DNA of 64,000 bases from Ciceribacter ferrooxidans (GTDB taxonomy: Bacteria > Pseudomonadota > Alphaproteobacteria > Rhizobiales > Rhizobiaceae): the NCBI RefSeq assembly GCF_004137355.1, contig NZ_SDVB01000191.1:1-64000 (forward strand). Reading direction: 5' to 3'. Shown here piece by piece: positions 36,050 through 45,333 of this stretch. The notes below the pieces were generated by a model. The model made no database searches and was not told where the DNA came from. It was given only the letters and a program-made list of their open reading frames with translations. The translations under genes were made by a program, and so were the position numbers. Position 1 is the stretch's first letter. Every line of letters starts with the position of its first letter.

Positions 36050-37000
36050 ATGTCAAAGGCATTCGCGTCCCAAGGCGACCTCACCGAGAAGAAGATAAGC
36101 TTCACTGAAATCGGCGACGGGCTCTACGCCTTCACGGCCGAGGGCGACCCGAATTCCGGCGTCATCATCGGCGACGACAGCGTCATGGTCGTCGAGGCGC
36201 AGGCAACACCGCGCCTTGCCCGGAAGGTGATCGACTGCATCCGCACCGTCACCGACAAGCCGATCAGCCATGTGGTGCTGACGCATTACCATGCCGTCCG
36301 CGTGCTCGGCGCCAGCGCCTTCAGTGCCGGCCAGGTGATCATGTCGGACGCTGCGCGCAAGATGGTCGTCGAGCGCGGGCAGGAGGATTGGGACAGCGAG
36401 TTCCAGCGGTTTCCCCGCCTGTTCCAGGGCCATGAGTCCATCCCGGGCCTGACCTGGCCGACCACGACCTTCAACGGAAAGATGTCGGTCTTTCTCGGCA
36501 AGCGCCGGGTCGACATTCTTCAGCTCGGCCGTGCCCACACGGCGGGCGATGCGGTGATCCATGTACCTGACCAGAATGTGATGTTCACAGGTGATATCGT
36601 CGAGGCGCACTCGGCCTGCTATTGCGGCGATGGCCACTTTGCCGACTGGGGTAGGACGCTGGAGGCGATCCGCGCCTATGATCTGGCGGCGATAGCGCCC
36701 GGCCGGGGCGATGCCGTGGTCGGCCGCGATGCGGCGAACGCCGCGCTCGACCGGACGAAGGACTTCGTGGAATCGACTTACAGGCCGGTGGTGCGGATTG
36801 CGGCACGCGGCGGCTCGCTGAAGGAAGCCTGGGACGCGGTTCGTGCCGAATGCGATCCGAAGTTCAGGGACTACGCAATCTACGAGCACTGCCTGCCGTT
36901 CAATGTGGCGCGTGCCTACGACGAGGCGCGAGGCATCGACCATCCACGCATCTGGACGGCGGATCGCGACCTGCAGATGTGGGCTGACCTGCAGGGCTGA
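36050..37000 (+). CDS. MBL-fold protein with atypical metal-binding motif
   Basis: A 316-residue metallo-beta-lactamase-fold protein in the homogentisate operon. The expected HxHxDH reads THYHAVRVLG (about residues 81-90), so the Asp and third His are replaced by Val and Arg. Later parts of the fold remain: GRAHTAGDAVIHVPDQNVMFTGDIVEAH and APGRGDAVVG. It might bind one metal, another ligand set, or act non-hydrolytically. A role in aromatic degradation is inferred only from co-transcription (6 bp after fahA, 23 bp before the monooxygenase). Confidence 0.8.
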   Translation: MSKAFASQGDLTEKKISFTEIGDGLYAFTAEGDPNSGVIIGDDSVMVVEAQATPRLARKVIDCIRTVTDKPISHVVLTHYHAVRVLGASAFSAGQVIMSDAARKMVVERGQEDWDSEFQRFPRLFQGHESIPGLTWPTTTFNGKMSVFLGKRRVDILQLGRAHTAGDAVIHVPDQNVMFTGDIVEAHSACYCGDGHFADWGRTLEAIRAYDLAAIAPGRGDAVVGRDAANAALDRTKDFVESTYRPVVRIAARGGSLKEAWDAVRAECDPKFRDYAIYEHCLPFNVARAYDEARGIDHPRIWTADRDLQMWADLQG

Positions 37001-37023
37001 CGGCTTTCCCGGAGGAGGGGACC

Positions 37024-38646
37024 ATGGAGAATCCTGTTACGGAGCGCTATCCGATAGCGTTCCGGCTATATCCTTATGTCAGATCGCCTGACCAGGATGC
37101 GGTGACGCCCGTCCGGCACAAGGTGATCGTCGTCGGCGCGGGGCCCGTCGGACTTGCGACGGCGCTTGACCTCGGCCGGCGGGGCATTCCCGTCCTCGTC
37201 CTCGACGATCACGAGGGGCCGGGGCTCGGCAGCCGCGCCATCTGTTTTGCGAAGCGGACGCTGGAAATCTGCGACCGGCTGGGCGCAGGCGAGGCCATGC
37301 TGGCGAAGGGTGTGCAGTGGAACACCGGCAAGGTCTTCCATGACGACCGGCTGCTCTACGAGTTCAACCTGTTGCCGGAAGATGGCCACGCCTTCCCTGC
37401 CTTCATCAATCTGCAGCAGCCGTGGTTCGAAAAGTTCCTGCATGACGGTGTGGTCAAGGCACAGGAAGAGGGAGCCCTGATCGAAATCCGTGGCCGCAAT
37501 CGCATCGATTCGATCACCCGCCATAACGACCACGTGTCGCTCGATATCATGACGCCCGATGGTGCCTACCAGGTCGAGGCCGACTGGCTCGTCGCCTGCG
37601 ACGGTGCCCGTTCGCCGATCCGGAAGATGCTTGGCCTTGGCTTCGAGGGACGTGTGTTCGAAGACAATTTCCTGATCGCCGACGTGAAGATGAAGGCGGA
37701 CTTCCCGACCGAGCGCTGGTTCTGGTTCGAGCCGCATTTCAAATCCGGCGATAGCGCGCTTCTCCACAAGCAGCCTGACGACATCTGGCGGATCGATTTC
37801 CAGCTCGGCTGGAGCATCGACCGGGCGAAGGAACTGGAGCCCGAGAATATCAGGGCCCGCGTCAGCGCCATGCTGGGCCCAGAGGTCGAATACGAGCTCG
37901 ACTGGTGCTCGATCTATACATTCCAGTGCCGCCGGATGGAAAAGTTCCGCCATGGGCCGGTTCTCTTTGCCGGAGACTCCGCCCACCAGGTCTCGCCCTT
38001 CGGTGCGCGCGGCGCCAATTCTGGCGTGCAGGATGCCGACAATCTCGGGTGGAAGCTGGCTCTCGTCGCCAACGGTCTGGCGCCCGATACTCTGCTTGAT
38101 ACATATGACGAAGAACGCGTATTCGGAGCCGACGAGAACATCGCCAATTCGACGCGGTCAACCGATTTCATCACTCCGAAATCGGCCGTTTCGAAACTCT
38201 TCCGCAATGCGGTTCTCGACCTGGCGGAGACACTTCCCTTTGCCCGCACCGTGGTCAATTCCGGCCGTCTTTCGGTACCCTGTACTTACGACGGCTCGCG
38301 GTTGAACGGACCGGATCTACCAGGCCTGCCTGCCCGGACGCGTCCTGGAAGCCCATGCCCTGACGCTCCGGTCGGCACGGAATGGCTACTGCGCCTGATC
38401 GGCGGCGATTTCGTGCTGCTCGCGATCGATGCGGACGTTCCGGAGAACTTTGCGGCGCATGGCATCGCTCTGAAGACGCTCGCGGTTTCGGCGAAGGAAA
38501 ACAGGGCGCTCGAGGAACGTTATCTCGGCGGGGCGAAGAGTGCCGTCTATCTGATCCGCCCCGACCAGCATGTCGCCGCCCGATGGGATCGCTTCGATGC
38601 GGTCGCCGTCAGCGCAGCACTTGCCCGTGCGATTGCAAAGGATTGA
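37024..38646 (+). CDS. FAD-dependent aromatic monooxygenase (PheA/MhpA-like)
   Basis: A 540-residue class A flavoprotein hydroxylase. Motifs are VIVVGAGPVGLATALDLGRRG (about 35-55), the DG motif WLVACDGARSPIRKMLGL (about 190), and FAGDSAHQVSPFGARGANSGVQDADNLGWKLAL (about 313-345), followed by a thioredoxin-like C-terminal domain. These enzymes hydroxylate phenolic rings with NAD(P)H and O2. In the hmg operon it may supply a dihydroxyphenyl substrate, but the compound is not predictable. The next gene starts 3 bp after its stop. Confidence 0.9.
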   Translation: MENPVTERYPIAFRLYPYVRSPDQDAVTPVRHKVIVVGAGPVGLATALDLGRRGIPVLVLDDHEGPGLGSRAICFAKRTLEICDRLGAGEAMLAKGVQWNTGKVFHDDRLLYEFNLLPEDGHAFPAFINLQQPWFEKFLHDGVVKAQEEGALIEIRGRNRIDSITRHNDHVSLDIMTPDGAYQVEADWLVACDGARSPIRKMLGLGFEGRVFEDNFLIADVKMKADFPTERWFWFEPHFKSGDSALLHKQPDDIWRIDFQLGWSIDRAKELEPENIRARVSAMLGPEVEYELDWCSIYTFQCRRMEKFRHGPVLFAGDSAHQVSPFGARGANSGVQDADNLGWKLALVANGLAPDTLLDTYDEERVFGADENIANSTRSTDFITPKSAVSKLFRNAVLDLAETLPFARTVVNSGRLSVPCTYDGSRLNGPDLPGLPARTRPGSPCPDAPVGTEWLLRLIGGDFVLLAIDADVPENFAAHGIALKTLAVSAKENRALEERYLGGAKSAVYLIRPDQHVAARWDRFDAVAVSAALARAIAKD

Positions 38647-38649
38647 TCC

Positions 38650-38847
38650 ATGCTGCAGACCAAGCCCAATCTTTCCCGACCGGATGAGAGTTATGCGCGG
38701 TTGATCAAAGCGCATGAGGGGCTCTCGGAAGAAGAAAGTCACGCCATGAATGCGCGCCTGATCCTGATCCTGATGAACCACATAGGCGATCACGCGGTAA
38801 TTAGCGAAGCACTCGACCTCGCCAGAACAACCGGCGTCAGGGCGTGA
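38650..38847 (+). CDS. Small DUF2783-family protein
   Basis: A 65-residue protein matching the DUF2783 pattern: YARLIKAHEGLSEEESHAMNARLILILMNHIGD and a short helix ending EALDLART. No signal peptide or metal motif. It starts 3 bp after the monooxygenase stop and closes the homogentisate operon. Such small proteins regularly accompany this monooxygenase, suggesting a subunit or chaperone role, but function is unknown. Confidence 0.82.
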   Translation: MLQTKPNLSRPDESYARLIKAHEGLSEEESHAMNARLILILMNHIGDHAVISEALDLARTTGVRA

Positions 38848-38919
38848 CAGCGGCGGCCGCTCGCGCCTTCATGCCGCCTGACATATGCGGTCCGCATTCG
38901 AGTGCTCTCTTGCCGTCGG

Positions 38920-40236
38920 TCACAGCGCCCTCATGACGTTTCCGAGCGCCTCCACCAGCATGTCGGCGTTCTCGCGCGAGAAGACCAGCGGCGGGCGGAT
39001 CTTCAGCACGTTGCCGCGCGGGCCGGACGCACTGATGAGGACGCGACGCTCGCGAAGGCCGTTGACGATGCGGGTGGTGAGCGTCGCATCCGGGCTCTTC
39101 GTCGCCCGATCGGCGACGATTTCGACGCCGATGAAGAGGCCGGAGCCGCGCACGTCGCCGATGGCCGAGTGGCGGCCGGCAAGATCCTTCAGGCCGTCCA
39201 TCAGGTAGCGGCCGACTTCCGACGCATTCTGCTGCACGCCCTCGATGCGGATGGTGTCGAGCACCGCCTTGCCGGCGGCGGCAGCGACCGGATTGCCGCC
39301 GAAGGTGTTGAAATAGCGCGCCTTCGGGCCGAACTCGGCGATGACTTCCGGCCGCAGCACGATGCCGGCCATCGGGTAGCCGTTGCCCATCGGCTTGCCG
39401 AGGGTCACCATGTCGGGGGCAAGGCCGTGACGCTCGAAGCCCCACATGGCCTCGCCGGTGCGGCCGAATCCGGGTTGCACCTCGTCGGCGACAAACAAAC
39501 CGCCCGCCTCGTGAATGGCGTCCACGGCCGGCTTCAGAAAACCCTTCGGATCCGCAAAGATGCCGTCGCTGGAAAAGATCGTGTCGGTGATCAGCATGGC
39601 CGGCTTGACGCCGTGGCGCTTGAGGTCGGCGATGGCGGCGCGGACGTCGCGGCCGAACTTCTCCATCATCTCCTCGGGCGAGTGGCGATAGCTGTCGGGG
39701 GCGGGCACGGTGCGCACGTGCGGGCCGAGGGTCACGGATTCGCCGAGCGAGGGCGAAAACTCGGCAACCGCGCTGGTCAGGCCATGATAGGCGAGATCGG
39801 TGGCGATGATGCCGGTGCCGCCGGTGACGTAACGGGCGGTGCGTACGGCGAGATCGTTGGCTTCGCTGCCCGTGCAGGTGAACATGGCCTGGCTCAGGTC
39901 CTCGGGGAACGTCGCCGTCAGCGTTTCCGCATAGTCGACGATGCCCTCGTGCAGATAGCGTGTATGGGTGTTGAGAACGGCGGTCTGTTTCGTGATCGCT
40001 TCCACGACGCGCGGATGGCAGTGACCGAGCGAGGCGACATTGTTGTAGGCGTCGAGATAGCGTTCGCCTGCGGCATCGTAGAGGAAAACGCCTTCGCCGC
40101 GCACGAGATGTAGCGGCTTTTCGTAAAACAGGCGATAGGCCGGACCCAGCACCTTTTCCCGTCGGGCGATGAGGGCCCGTTCGCTTTCGCTCAGCCGTTC
40201 GAAATCCTCGCGCGAAAAAGCATTCAACATCGACAT
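38920..40236 (-). CDS. Class III PLP enzyme, phospho-lyase-like (AGXT2L/PHYKPL type)
   Basis: A 438-residue class III aminotransferase-fold protein. It resembles the phospho-lyase branch (ethanolamine-phosphate and 5-phosphohydroxylysine phospho-lyases): [68 protein letters not shown] and the PLP lysine in [11 protein letters not shown]. It starts 2 bp after the stop of an APH-like kinase gene, and the kinase/lyase pair implies phosphorylation then elimination of an amino alcohol. True transaminase activity cannot be excluded. Confidence 0.85.
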   Translation of the reverse strand: MSMLNAFSREDFERLSESERALIARREKVLGPAYRLFYEKPLHLVRGEGVFLYDAAGERYLDAYNNVASLGHCHPRVVEAITKQTAVLNTHTRYLHEGIVDYAETLTATFPEDLSQAMFTCTGSEANDLAVRTARYVTGGTGIIATDLAYHGLTSAVAEFSPSLGESVTLGPHVRTVPAPDSYRHSPEEMMEKFGRDVRAAIADLKRHGVKPAMLITDTIFSSDGIFADPKGFLKPAVDAIHEAGGLFVADEVQPGFGRTGEAMWGFERHGLAPDMVTLGKPMGNGYPMAGIVLRPEVIAEFGPKARYFNTFGGNPVAAAAGKAVLDTIRIEGVQQNASEVGRYLMDGLKDLAGRHSAIGDVRGSGLFIGVEIVADRATKSPDATLTTRIVNGLRERRVLISASGPRGNVLKIRPPLVFSRENADMLVEALGNVMRAL

Positions 40237-40238
40237 GA

Positions 40239-41261
40239 TCAGCCCTCGGACAGGTTGGGCACGAGCCGTTTCAGCCCGGCCGCAGTGAGATCGGCGGTAT
40301 TTTGCAGACCGCGCCAGGCAGTTGCGTGGTTCCGCATGATGTAGGCGCTGTTCTCCGGGAAACGGGCCGAGCGCCATTCGGCGATGATGATCGACATGGC
40401 CAGGCGTGCCCGGGTGAGAAGCGGCAGGAGGTCGATTTCCTCCTCCTGGAGCGCGCGCGCCGACTGGTAGCCTTCAAGGAAGGCGCCGATGCGGGCGGCC
40501 CAGTTGTCGGTGGCGAGATGATAGGAGAGGGCGACAGCAAGATCGTTGACGACAGGCGCGTACACCGTGTCGCCGAAATCGATGATGCCAACCACTTGTG
40601 TCGGCTCGGCCGGATCGAGCAGGATGTTGTGCGGATTGAAGTCGTTGTGGATGATCTGTCGGCGCCGGAGCGCCGCAATCGCGGGGAGCGCCCGCTCGAA
40701 TTCGCCAAGCACAGCCTCAACCTGGGCGCGGCGCTCCAGCGCCACATGGTCGACGACGGCGGCCAGATCGAGCGTATGCGAGATGTCCCACATCAGCTTT
40801 CCCTCGGGCGCCCGCCCGGCATAGCCTTCCAGGCCGAGCCCGAGTTCGGCCAGCGCCCGACCGACGTTGCGGCTCTGCGCTTCCGAGGCCGGCGTGCGGT
40901 ATTGCAGCTCACCGTCGAGGAAGGTCAGAAGACGAATGATGCGCGGTCCTTCCACCGTGGACAGCGTCTCACTGGGCTTGCCCTCAAGGGTCGGCACGAG
41001 CCGGGGGACGGGCACGGCGGGCGCTGCGGCTTCGAGATGCAGCAGCGCGCCGTCCTGGAAGACGAGGGCGGCGGGATCTTCGGCAGGATTGGCGATCTTC
41101 AGGATGAAGGGTGTGCCGTCCATGCGGGTGAAGAGAAAGGTCTCGTCGCGCTCGCTGGATAGACGCTTGGCCGCACCGCCAAGGCCATAGACGGCCGCGA
41201 CGGCCTGCTCCGCATCGTCGAGTGAGGTCGGTTCCCATGTCGCCGACATCGAATCGGTCAT
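40239..41261 (-). CDS. APH-like kinase (hydroxylysine/homoserine kinase-like)
   Basis: A 340-residue aminoglycoside-phosphotransferase-fold small-molecule kinase. The ATP lysine is in FILKIANPAED, the catalytic loop is IIHNDFNPHNILLD (His-Asn-Asp...Asn) and the metal-binding segment is GIIDFGDTVYAPVVNDLAVALSY. Context and fold resemble hydroxylysine kinase rather than antibiotic resistance enzymes. The ATG at 41261 has GGGAG 5 bases upstream. It is translationally close to the phospho-lyase gene and divergent from a GntR gene. Confidence 0.86.
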   Translation of the reverse strand: MTDSMSATWEPTSLDDAEQAVAAVYGLGGAAKRLSSERDETFLFTRMDGTPFILKIANPAEDPAALVFQDGALLHLEAAAPAVPVPRLVPTLEGKPSETLSTVEGPRIIRLLTFLDGELQYRTPASEAQSRNVGRALAELGLGLEGYAGRAPEGKLMWDISHTLDLAAVVDHVALERRAQVEAVLGEFERALPAIAALRRRQIIHNDFNPHNILLDPAEPTQVVGIIDFGDTVYAPVVNDLAVALSYHLATDNWAARIGAFLEGYQSARALQEEEIDLLPLLTRARLAMSIIIAEWRSARFPENSAYIMRNHATAWRGLQNTADLTAAGLKRLVPNLSEG

Positions 41262-41360
41262 ACTTGCTCCCATTCCCCGTCCCTGGACGGTTCTGCGACG
41301 GCGGACGCTTGTGCCGGCCGGCGGGGCGCTCCCCGCAGATCGCCACAATGCCGTTCGTGC

Positions 41361-41397
41361 ATACTTGAAACATGCAAAAAAAGATGCATCAAGTATC
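41361..41397. promoter_or_regulatory. Candidate GntR operator, kinase/GntR divergent region
   Basis: GATGCATCAAGTATC (41383-41397) faces an inverted relative, ATACTTGAAACATG (41361-41374); ATACTTG and CAAGTAT are perfect arms. A near-identical 15-mer occurs at 42153-42167 before the SDR gene. Confidence 0.6.
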
Positions 41398-41417
41398 TTC
41401 TCACTTTTATTTGCCGG

Positions 41418-42107
41418 ATGAGTTCGATGGCCGAGTTTTCGACACTGGAATATGCGAACCTCAACAGCGTCGTGTACGGCGCCCTTTGCGATGCGTTGAT
41501 GCAGGGGCGGTTCCAGCCGGGAGATCGCTTGAAGATCCGTGATCTTGCCGAACAGTTCGGCACCAGCGTCACGCCGATCCGCGATGCGATCCTGCGCCTT
41601 GCCAACGACGAGGCGGTCACCTTTCGCTCACCGCGTGACATCCGCATCGCCGGGCTCAGCGAAGAGCGCTACCGCGAGATTCGTGCCATCCGCGTGCGTC
41701 TCGAGGGACTGGCGGCGGAGACGGCCGCACAGCTGGCGACGACTGCGGATATCCAGGCGCTGGAGCAGATCTTGCGGGAAAATGAGGCGGCAATCGCCGC
41801 CGGCGACCGCTTGAAGGGCACCCAGCTCAACCAGGCCTTTCACTTCATGCTGCCGCAGATCGCAGGGCTTCCGGTGCTCACCAGCATTTTGCGCCGATTG
41901 TGGCTGCAGATGGGGCCGCACATTTCCGGCGCCTATATCGCGGGCGGCCGGGCGATGATCGACCATCACTATCCGGTCGTCGAGGCGCTCAAGCGTCATG
42001 ATCCGGCAGCGGCCTCCATGGCCATCGTCGATGATATCCTTCTGGGTGGAAAGCCGATTCTCGACTGCATCGAACGGGATGCCGGCCGGGAGGCCCGTCG
42101 CGCCTGA
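41418..42107 (+). CDS. GntR-family regulator (FadR/FCD subfamily)
   Basis: A 229-residue regulator with an N-terminal winged helix (FQPGDRLKIRDLAEQFGTSVTPIRDAILRLANDEAV, about 34-70) and a C-terminal FCD domain (RLEGLAAETAAQLAT, LNQAFHFMLPQIAG, HHYPVVEALKRHDPAAAS). It is divergent from the kinase/phospho-lyase genes and 74 bp upstream of the SDR gene. A shared sequence motif in both control regions makes it the likely regulator of the whole cluster. Confidence 0.88.
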   Translation: MSSMAEFSTLEYANLNSVVYGALCDALMQGRFQPGDRLKIRDLAEQFGTSVTPIRDAILRLANDEAVTFRSPRDIRIAGLSEERYREIRAIRVRLEGLAAETAAQLATTADIQALEQILRENEAAIAAGDRLKGTQLNQAFHFMLPQIAGLPVLTSILRRLWLQMGPHISGAYIAGGRAMIDHHYPVVEALKRHDPAAASMAIVDDILLGGKPILDCIERDAGREARRA

Positions 42108-42152
42108 GGAGTGGTGAAAAGAGAGACTTGCAATTCGTCGGCCGCTTATTAT

Positions 42153-42167
42153 GATGTATCAAGCATC
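42153..42167. promoter_or_regulatory. Second candidate GntR operator, upstream of the SDR gene
   Basis: GATGTATCAAGCATC matches the 41383-41397 site at 13 of 15 positions (GATGYATCAAGYATC). It ends 14 bp before the SDR ATG and just before AGAGGAG. Confidence 0.6.
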
Positions 42168-42181
42168 AAGAGGAGTTCTGT

Positions 42182-42922
42182 ATGACCGAAGAATGCCGCT
42201 ATATGTTGCTGACGGGGGCGAGCCGCGGCATCGGTCATGCGACGGTGAAGCTCTTCCAGTCGAGAGGCTGGCGCATGCTCACCGTTTCCCGCCAGCCGTT
42301 TTCCGAGGAATGCGCCTGGCCCTCTGCCCGGGAAAGCCACATCCAGGCCGATCTTGCCGATCTCTCGCAGATCGGTCGTCTCGCCGCGACCGTGCGTGAA
42401 CGGCTGCCGAACGGCAAGCTGCACGCGCTCGTCAACAATGCGGGCATCTCTCCGAAAGGGCCGGGCAAGAGCCGGCTCGGCGTCATGGCCACGGATGCGG
42501 ACGTCTGGACGCAGGTGCTCAACGTCAATCTCGTCTCGACGGCACTGCTCGCCCGTACGCTGATGCCGGAGCTGGAGGCGGCGAGGGGCTCGATCGTTAA
42601 CGTCACCTCGATTGCCGGCTCGCGTGTGCATCCATTTGCGGGCGTTGCTTATGCGGCCTCGAAGGCTGCGCTTGCGGCGCTCACGCGTGAGATGGCGCAT
42701 GAATTCGGCCGCCGCGGTGTGCGCGCCAATGCGATTGCGCCGGGCGAAATCGAAACCTCGATCCTCTCACCAGGGACCGATGCGCTGGTGGCGGCGGAAG
42801 TGCCGATGGGACGGCTGGGCGAACCGCGCGAAGTCGCGGAAACCATCTATTTCCTCTGCACCGACTCCTCCTCCTACATCAATGGAGCAGAGATCCACAT
42901 CAACGGAGGGCAGCACGTTTGA
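42182..42922 (+). CDS. SDR-family oxidoreductase
   Basis: A 246-residue short-chain dehydrogenase: LLTGASRGIGHATVKLF (residues 8-24), LVNNAGISPKG, catalytic serine/tyrosine/lysine in NVTSIAGS...GVAYAASKAALAA, and ending NGAEIHINGGQHV. AGAGGAG precedes the ATG. It lies between the GntR gene and a polyamine-type transporter and shares a candidate operator with the kinase operon. It may oxidise an alcohol or semialdehyde in the same pathway; substrate unknown. Confidence 0.85.
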   Translation: MTEECRYMLLTGASRGIGHATVKLFQSRGWRMLTVSRQPFSEECAWPSARESHIQADLADLSQIGRLAATVRERLPNGKLHALVNNAGISPKGPGKSRLGVMATDADVWTQVLNVNLVSTALLARTLMPELEAARGSIVNVTSIAGSRVHPFAGVAYAASKAALAALTREMAHEFGRRGVRANAIAPGEIETSILSPGTDALVAAEVPMGRLGEPREVAETIYFLCTDSSSYINGAEIHINGGQHV

Positions 42923-42925
42923 CAA

Positions 42926-42956
42926 CGGTCAAGCGGGGCAAGTTGCCCGTTGACCG
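42926..42956 (+). terminator. Imperfect hairpin after the SDR gene
   Basis: CGGTCAAGCGGGGCAA pairs with TTGCCCGTTGACCG across a G, with two unpaired bases. It may end the SDR transcript or partly attenuate transcription into the transporter operon, which starts 190 bp on. Confidence 0.55.
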
Positions 42957-43115
42957 GCAATGACCGGAATGCATCAATCGGCCGAAACGTTCAGGGGAAA
43001 GGGCGCGACGACCGGAGAGGCCGCAACCGAAGGTGCAAAGCATCGGGTTGGCGGTCGGCGTGAATACGACACGGAGCCGGCAACGGCTCGATACAACGAA
43101 GAAAAGGGGAATGTC

Positions 43116-44168
43116 ATGAAGACCATCTTGAAATCGGGTGTCCTTGCGGCGGCCGCCGTCGTTCTGTCGGCAAGCCTCGCTGCGCCGGTTCTCGCGCGTG
43201 ACCTCACCGTCGTCTCCTGGGGCGGTAACTACCAGGACGCGCAGCGTAACATTTACTTCAAGCCGTTCTCGGAAAAGATCGGCAAGCCGGTGCTCGACGA
43301 GGCTTGGGACGGCGGCATCGGCGTGATCCAGTCGAAGGTCAAGGCGGGCGCCCCGAACTGGGATGCCGTGCAGGTGGAAGCCGAGGAGCTGGCGCTCGGC
43401 TGTGCCGACGGTCTCTACGAGAAGATCGACTGGGACAAGATGGGCGGCAAGGACAAGTTCCTCGACAGCGCCGTCAATGACTGTGGTGTCGGCGCGATCG
43501 TCTGGTCGACGGCGATCGCCTATGACGGCGACAAGCTGGCCGAAGGCCCGACCTCCTGGGCGGATTTCTGGAACGTCGAGAAGTTCCCCGGCAAGCGCGC
43601 GCTGCGCAAGGGCCCGAAATATACGCTGGAATTCGCGCTGCTCGCCGACGGTGTCTCCAAAGACGAGCTCTATGACGTGCTGAGCACGGAAGAGGGTGTC
43701 GCACGCGCCTTCAAGAAGCTCGACGAGCTGAAGCCGAACATCATCTGGTGGGAGTCCGGTGCCCAGCCGCTGCAGTTCCTCGCTTCGGGCGAAGTCGTCA
43801 TGACCTCGGCCTATAACGGCCGCATCACGGGCATCAACCGTTCGGAGGGCAAGAACTTCAAAGTCGTCTTCCCGGGTAGCATCTATGCCGTCGACAGCTG
43901 GGTGGTCCTGAAGGATGCCGAAAACAAGGACGTGGCTCAGGACTTCATCGCCTTTGCGAGCCTGCCGGAAAACCAGGCGAAGCTGCCGGAGTTCGTGGCT
44001 TACGGTCTGCCGAACAAGGAAGCGGCCGCGAAGGTGCCGGCGGAGTTCGCGAAGGATCTGCCGACCGATCCGGCAAACATGACGGACGCCATTCCGCTCA
44101 ACGTCGATTTCTGGATCGACAATGCCGAAACGCTGACACAGCGCTTCAACGCCTGGCTCGCCCAGTAA
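43116..44168 (+). CDS. Spermidine/putrescine-type ABC transporter binding protein
   Basis: A 350-residue extracellular solute-binding protein (PotD/PotF-like family 1/13). The signal peptide is KTILKSGVLAAAAVVLSASLAAPVLA (about residues 2-27; cleavage before RDLTVVSWGG). The mature protein has the family opening VVSWGGNYQDAQ, WDAVQVEAEELALGC and VDSWVVLKDAENKD. The ATG at 43116 has AAAAGGGGA upstream. Given the neighbouring kinase and PLP enzyme, the ligand may be an amino alcohol or polyamine; this is inference. Confidence 0.9.
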   Translation: MKTILKSGVLAAAAVVLSASLAAPVLARDLTVVSWGGNYQDAQRNIYFKPFSEKIGKPVLDEAWDGGIGVIQSKVKAGAPNWDAVQVEAEELALGCADGLYEKIDWDKMGGKDKFLDSAVNDCGVGAIVWSTAIAYDGDKLAEGPTSWADFWNVEKFPGKRALRKGPKYTLEFALLADGVSKDELYDVLSTEEGVARAFKKLDELKPNIIWWESGAQPLQFLASGEVVMTSAYNGRITGINRSEGKNFKVVFPGSIYAVDSWVVLKDAENKDVAQDFIAFASLPENQAKLPEFVAYGLPNKEAAAKVPAEFAKDLPTDPANMTDAIPLNVDFWIDNAETLTQRFNAWLAQ

Positions 44169-44181
44169 GGACATCCGTGGT

Positions 44182-44207
44182 GAAGGGCGCCCCGTCGGGC
44201 GCTCTTC
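44182..44207 (+). terminator. Intercistronic hairpin after the binding protein
   Basis: GAAGGGCGCCC (44182-44192), loop CGTC, GGGCGCTCTTC (44197-44207): an 11-bp stem with one G-T pair between the binding-protein and ATPase genes. Confidence 0.7.
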
Positions 44208-44265
44208 CTGCATGGCCGGGTGCGTTCCACAAGGCGTACCTTCGCCTCTAGCGATGGAGTCTACC

Positions 44266-45333
44266 GTGGCCGAGTTCATTCGATTTGACCGCATCACGAA
44301 ATTCTACGGCCCGCTCTGCGTGGTCGAGAACCTCGATCTTGCCATCGGGAAGGGCGAATTCGTCAGCCTGCTCGGCCCGTCCGGCTCCGGCAAGACGACG
44401 CTTCTGATGATGCTCGCGGGCTTCGAGCAACCGACGTCCGGCAATATCCTGCTCGACGGAGTAGCGATCAACGCCGTGCCCACCCACAAGCGGGACATGG
44501 GCGTCGTCTTCCAGAGCTATGCTCTCTTTCCCCACATGTCGGTCGGCGACAACATCGCCTTTCCGCTGCAGATGCGCGGCGTCGGCAAGGCGGAGATCGG
44601 CGAGCGCGTCAGCCGCGCGCTCGACATGGTCCAGATGTCGGCCCTGTCCGACCGGCGCCCGATACAGCTCTCCGGCGGCCAGCAACAGCGCGTGGCGCTC
44701 GCGCGCGCCCTTGTTTTCGAGCCGCGTGTCGTGCTGATGGACGAGCCGCTCGGCGCGCTCGACAAGCAGCTGCGCGAGCAGATGCAACTTGATATCCGCG
44801 ACCTGCATCGCCGTCTCGGCCTCACAATCGTCTTCGTCACGCACGACCAGTCCGAAGCCCTCACCATGTCGGACCGCGTCGCCGTCTTCAACCGGGGCAA
44901 GATCGAGCAGATCGGCACGCCCCGAGAGGTTTATGACGAGCCGGCGACGCGCTTCGTTGCCGAATTCATCGGGGAAACCAACCTCTTTGAAGGTGTCGTG
45001 GAAGCCGTACACGGCGCGGAAGCGACGGTGCGGCTTGCCTCGGGTGCACAGATCGTGTCGGCCGTCTCAGGCAGTGTCGCGTCCGGCCAACCCGTCCTGC
45101 TGTCCATCCGTCCGGAGCGGGTCGATCTCAGCGAGGCGCGAGGCGAGGCGCGCAATGTGCTCGAAACGGAGGTCACCGATTCTGTCTACCAAGGTGATCA
45201 CCTGCGTGTGCAGCTGCAGAACGTCAGCCATCCATTGATCGCCAAGCTCGGCCGAAGGTCGCGCGAGTTTCCGCCGGGCACCAGGGTCTTTGCGGCCTTT
45301 TCGGCCGGCGACTGTCGGGTCATCATGCCATGA
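44266..45333 (+). CDS. ABC transporter ATP-binding protein (PotA-like)
   Basis: A 355-residue ATPase with Walker A GPSGSGKTT, Q-loop VFQSYALFPHMSV, signature [15 protein letters not shown], Walker B RVVLMDEPLGALD and H-loop FVTHDQSEAL, followed by the TOBE domain from about 265 (VLLSIRPERVDLSEA). A GTG at 44266 is chosen because GGAG lies 6 bases upstream; the ATG at 44254 is a possible alternative adding 4 residues. It energises the adjacent polyamine-type permeases and overlaps the first of them by ATGA. Confidence 0.92.
   Translation: MAEFIRFDRITKFYGPLCVVENLDLAIGKGEFVSLLGPSGSGKTTLLMMLAGFEQPTSGNILLDGVAINAVPTHKRDMGVVFQSYALFPHMSVGDNIAFPLQMRGVGKAEIGERVSRALDMVQMSALSDRRPIQLSGGQQQRVALARALVFEPRVVLMDEPLGALDKQLREQMQLDIRDLHRRLGLTIVFVTHDQSEALTMSDRVAVFNRGKIEQIGTPREVYDEPATRFVAEFIGETNLFEGVVEAVHGAEATVRLASGAQIVSAVSGSVASGQPVLLSIRPERVDLSEARGEARNVLETEVTDSVYQGDHLRVQLQNVSHPLIAKLGRRSREFPPGTRVFAAFSAGDCRVIMP

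Noticed and set aside
36050-37000. Idea that the MBL-fold gene is a beta-lactamase
   Set aside because: The zinc motif is altered (HYHAVR) and it is embedded in an aromatic degradation operon; no export signal is present.
40239-41261. Idea that the APH-like kinase confers aminoglycoside resistance
   Set aside because: It is paired with a phospho-lyase-like enzyme and lies in a catabolic cluster; the fold is shared by many metabolite kinases.
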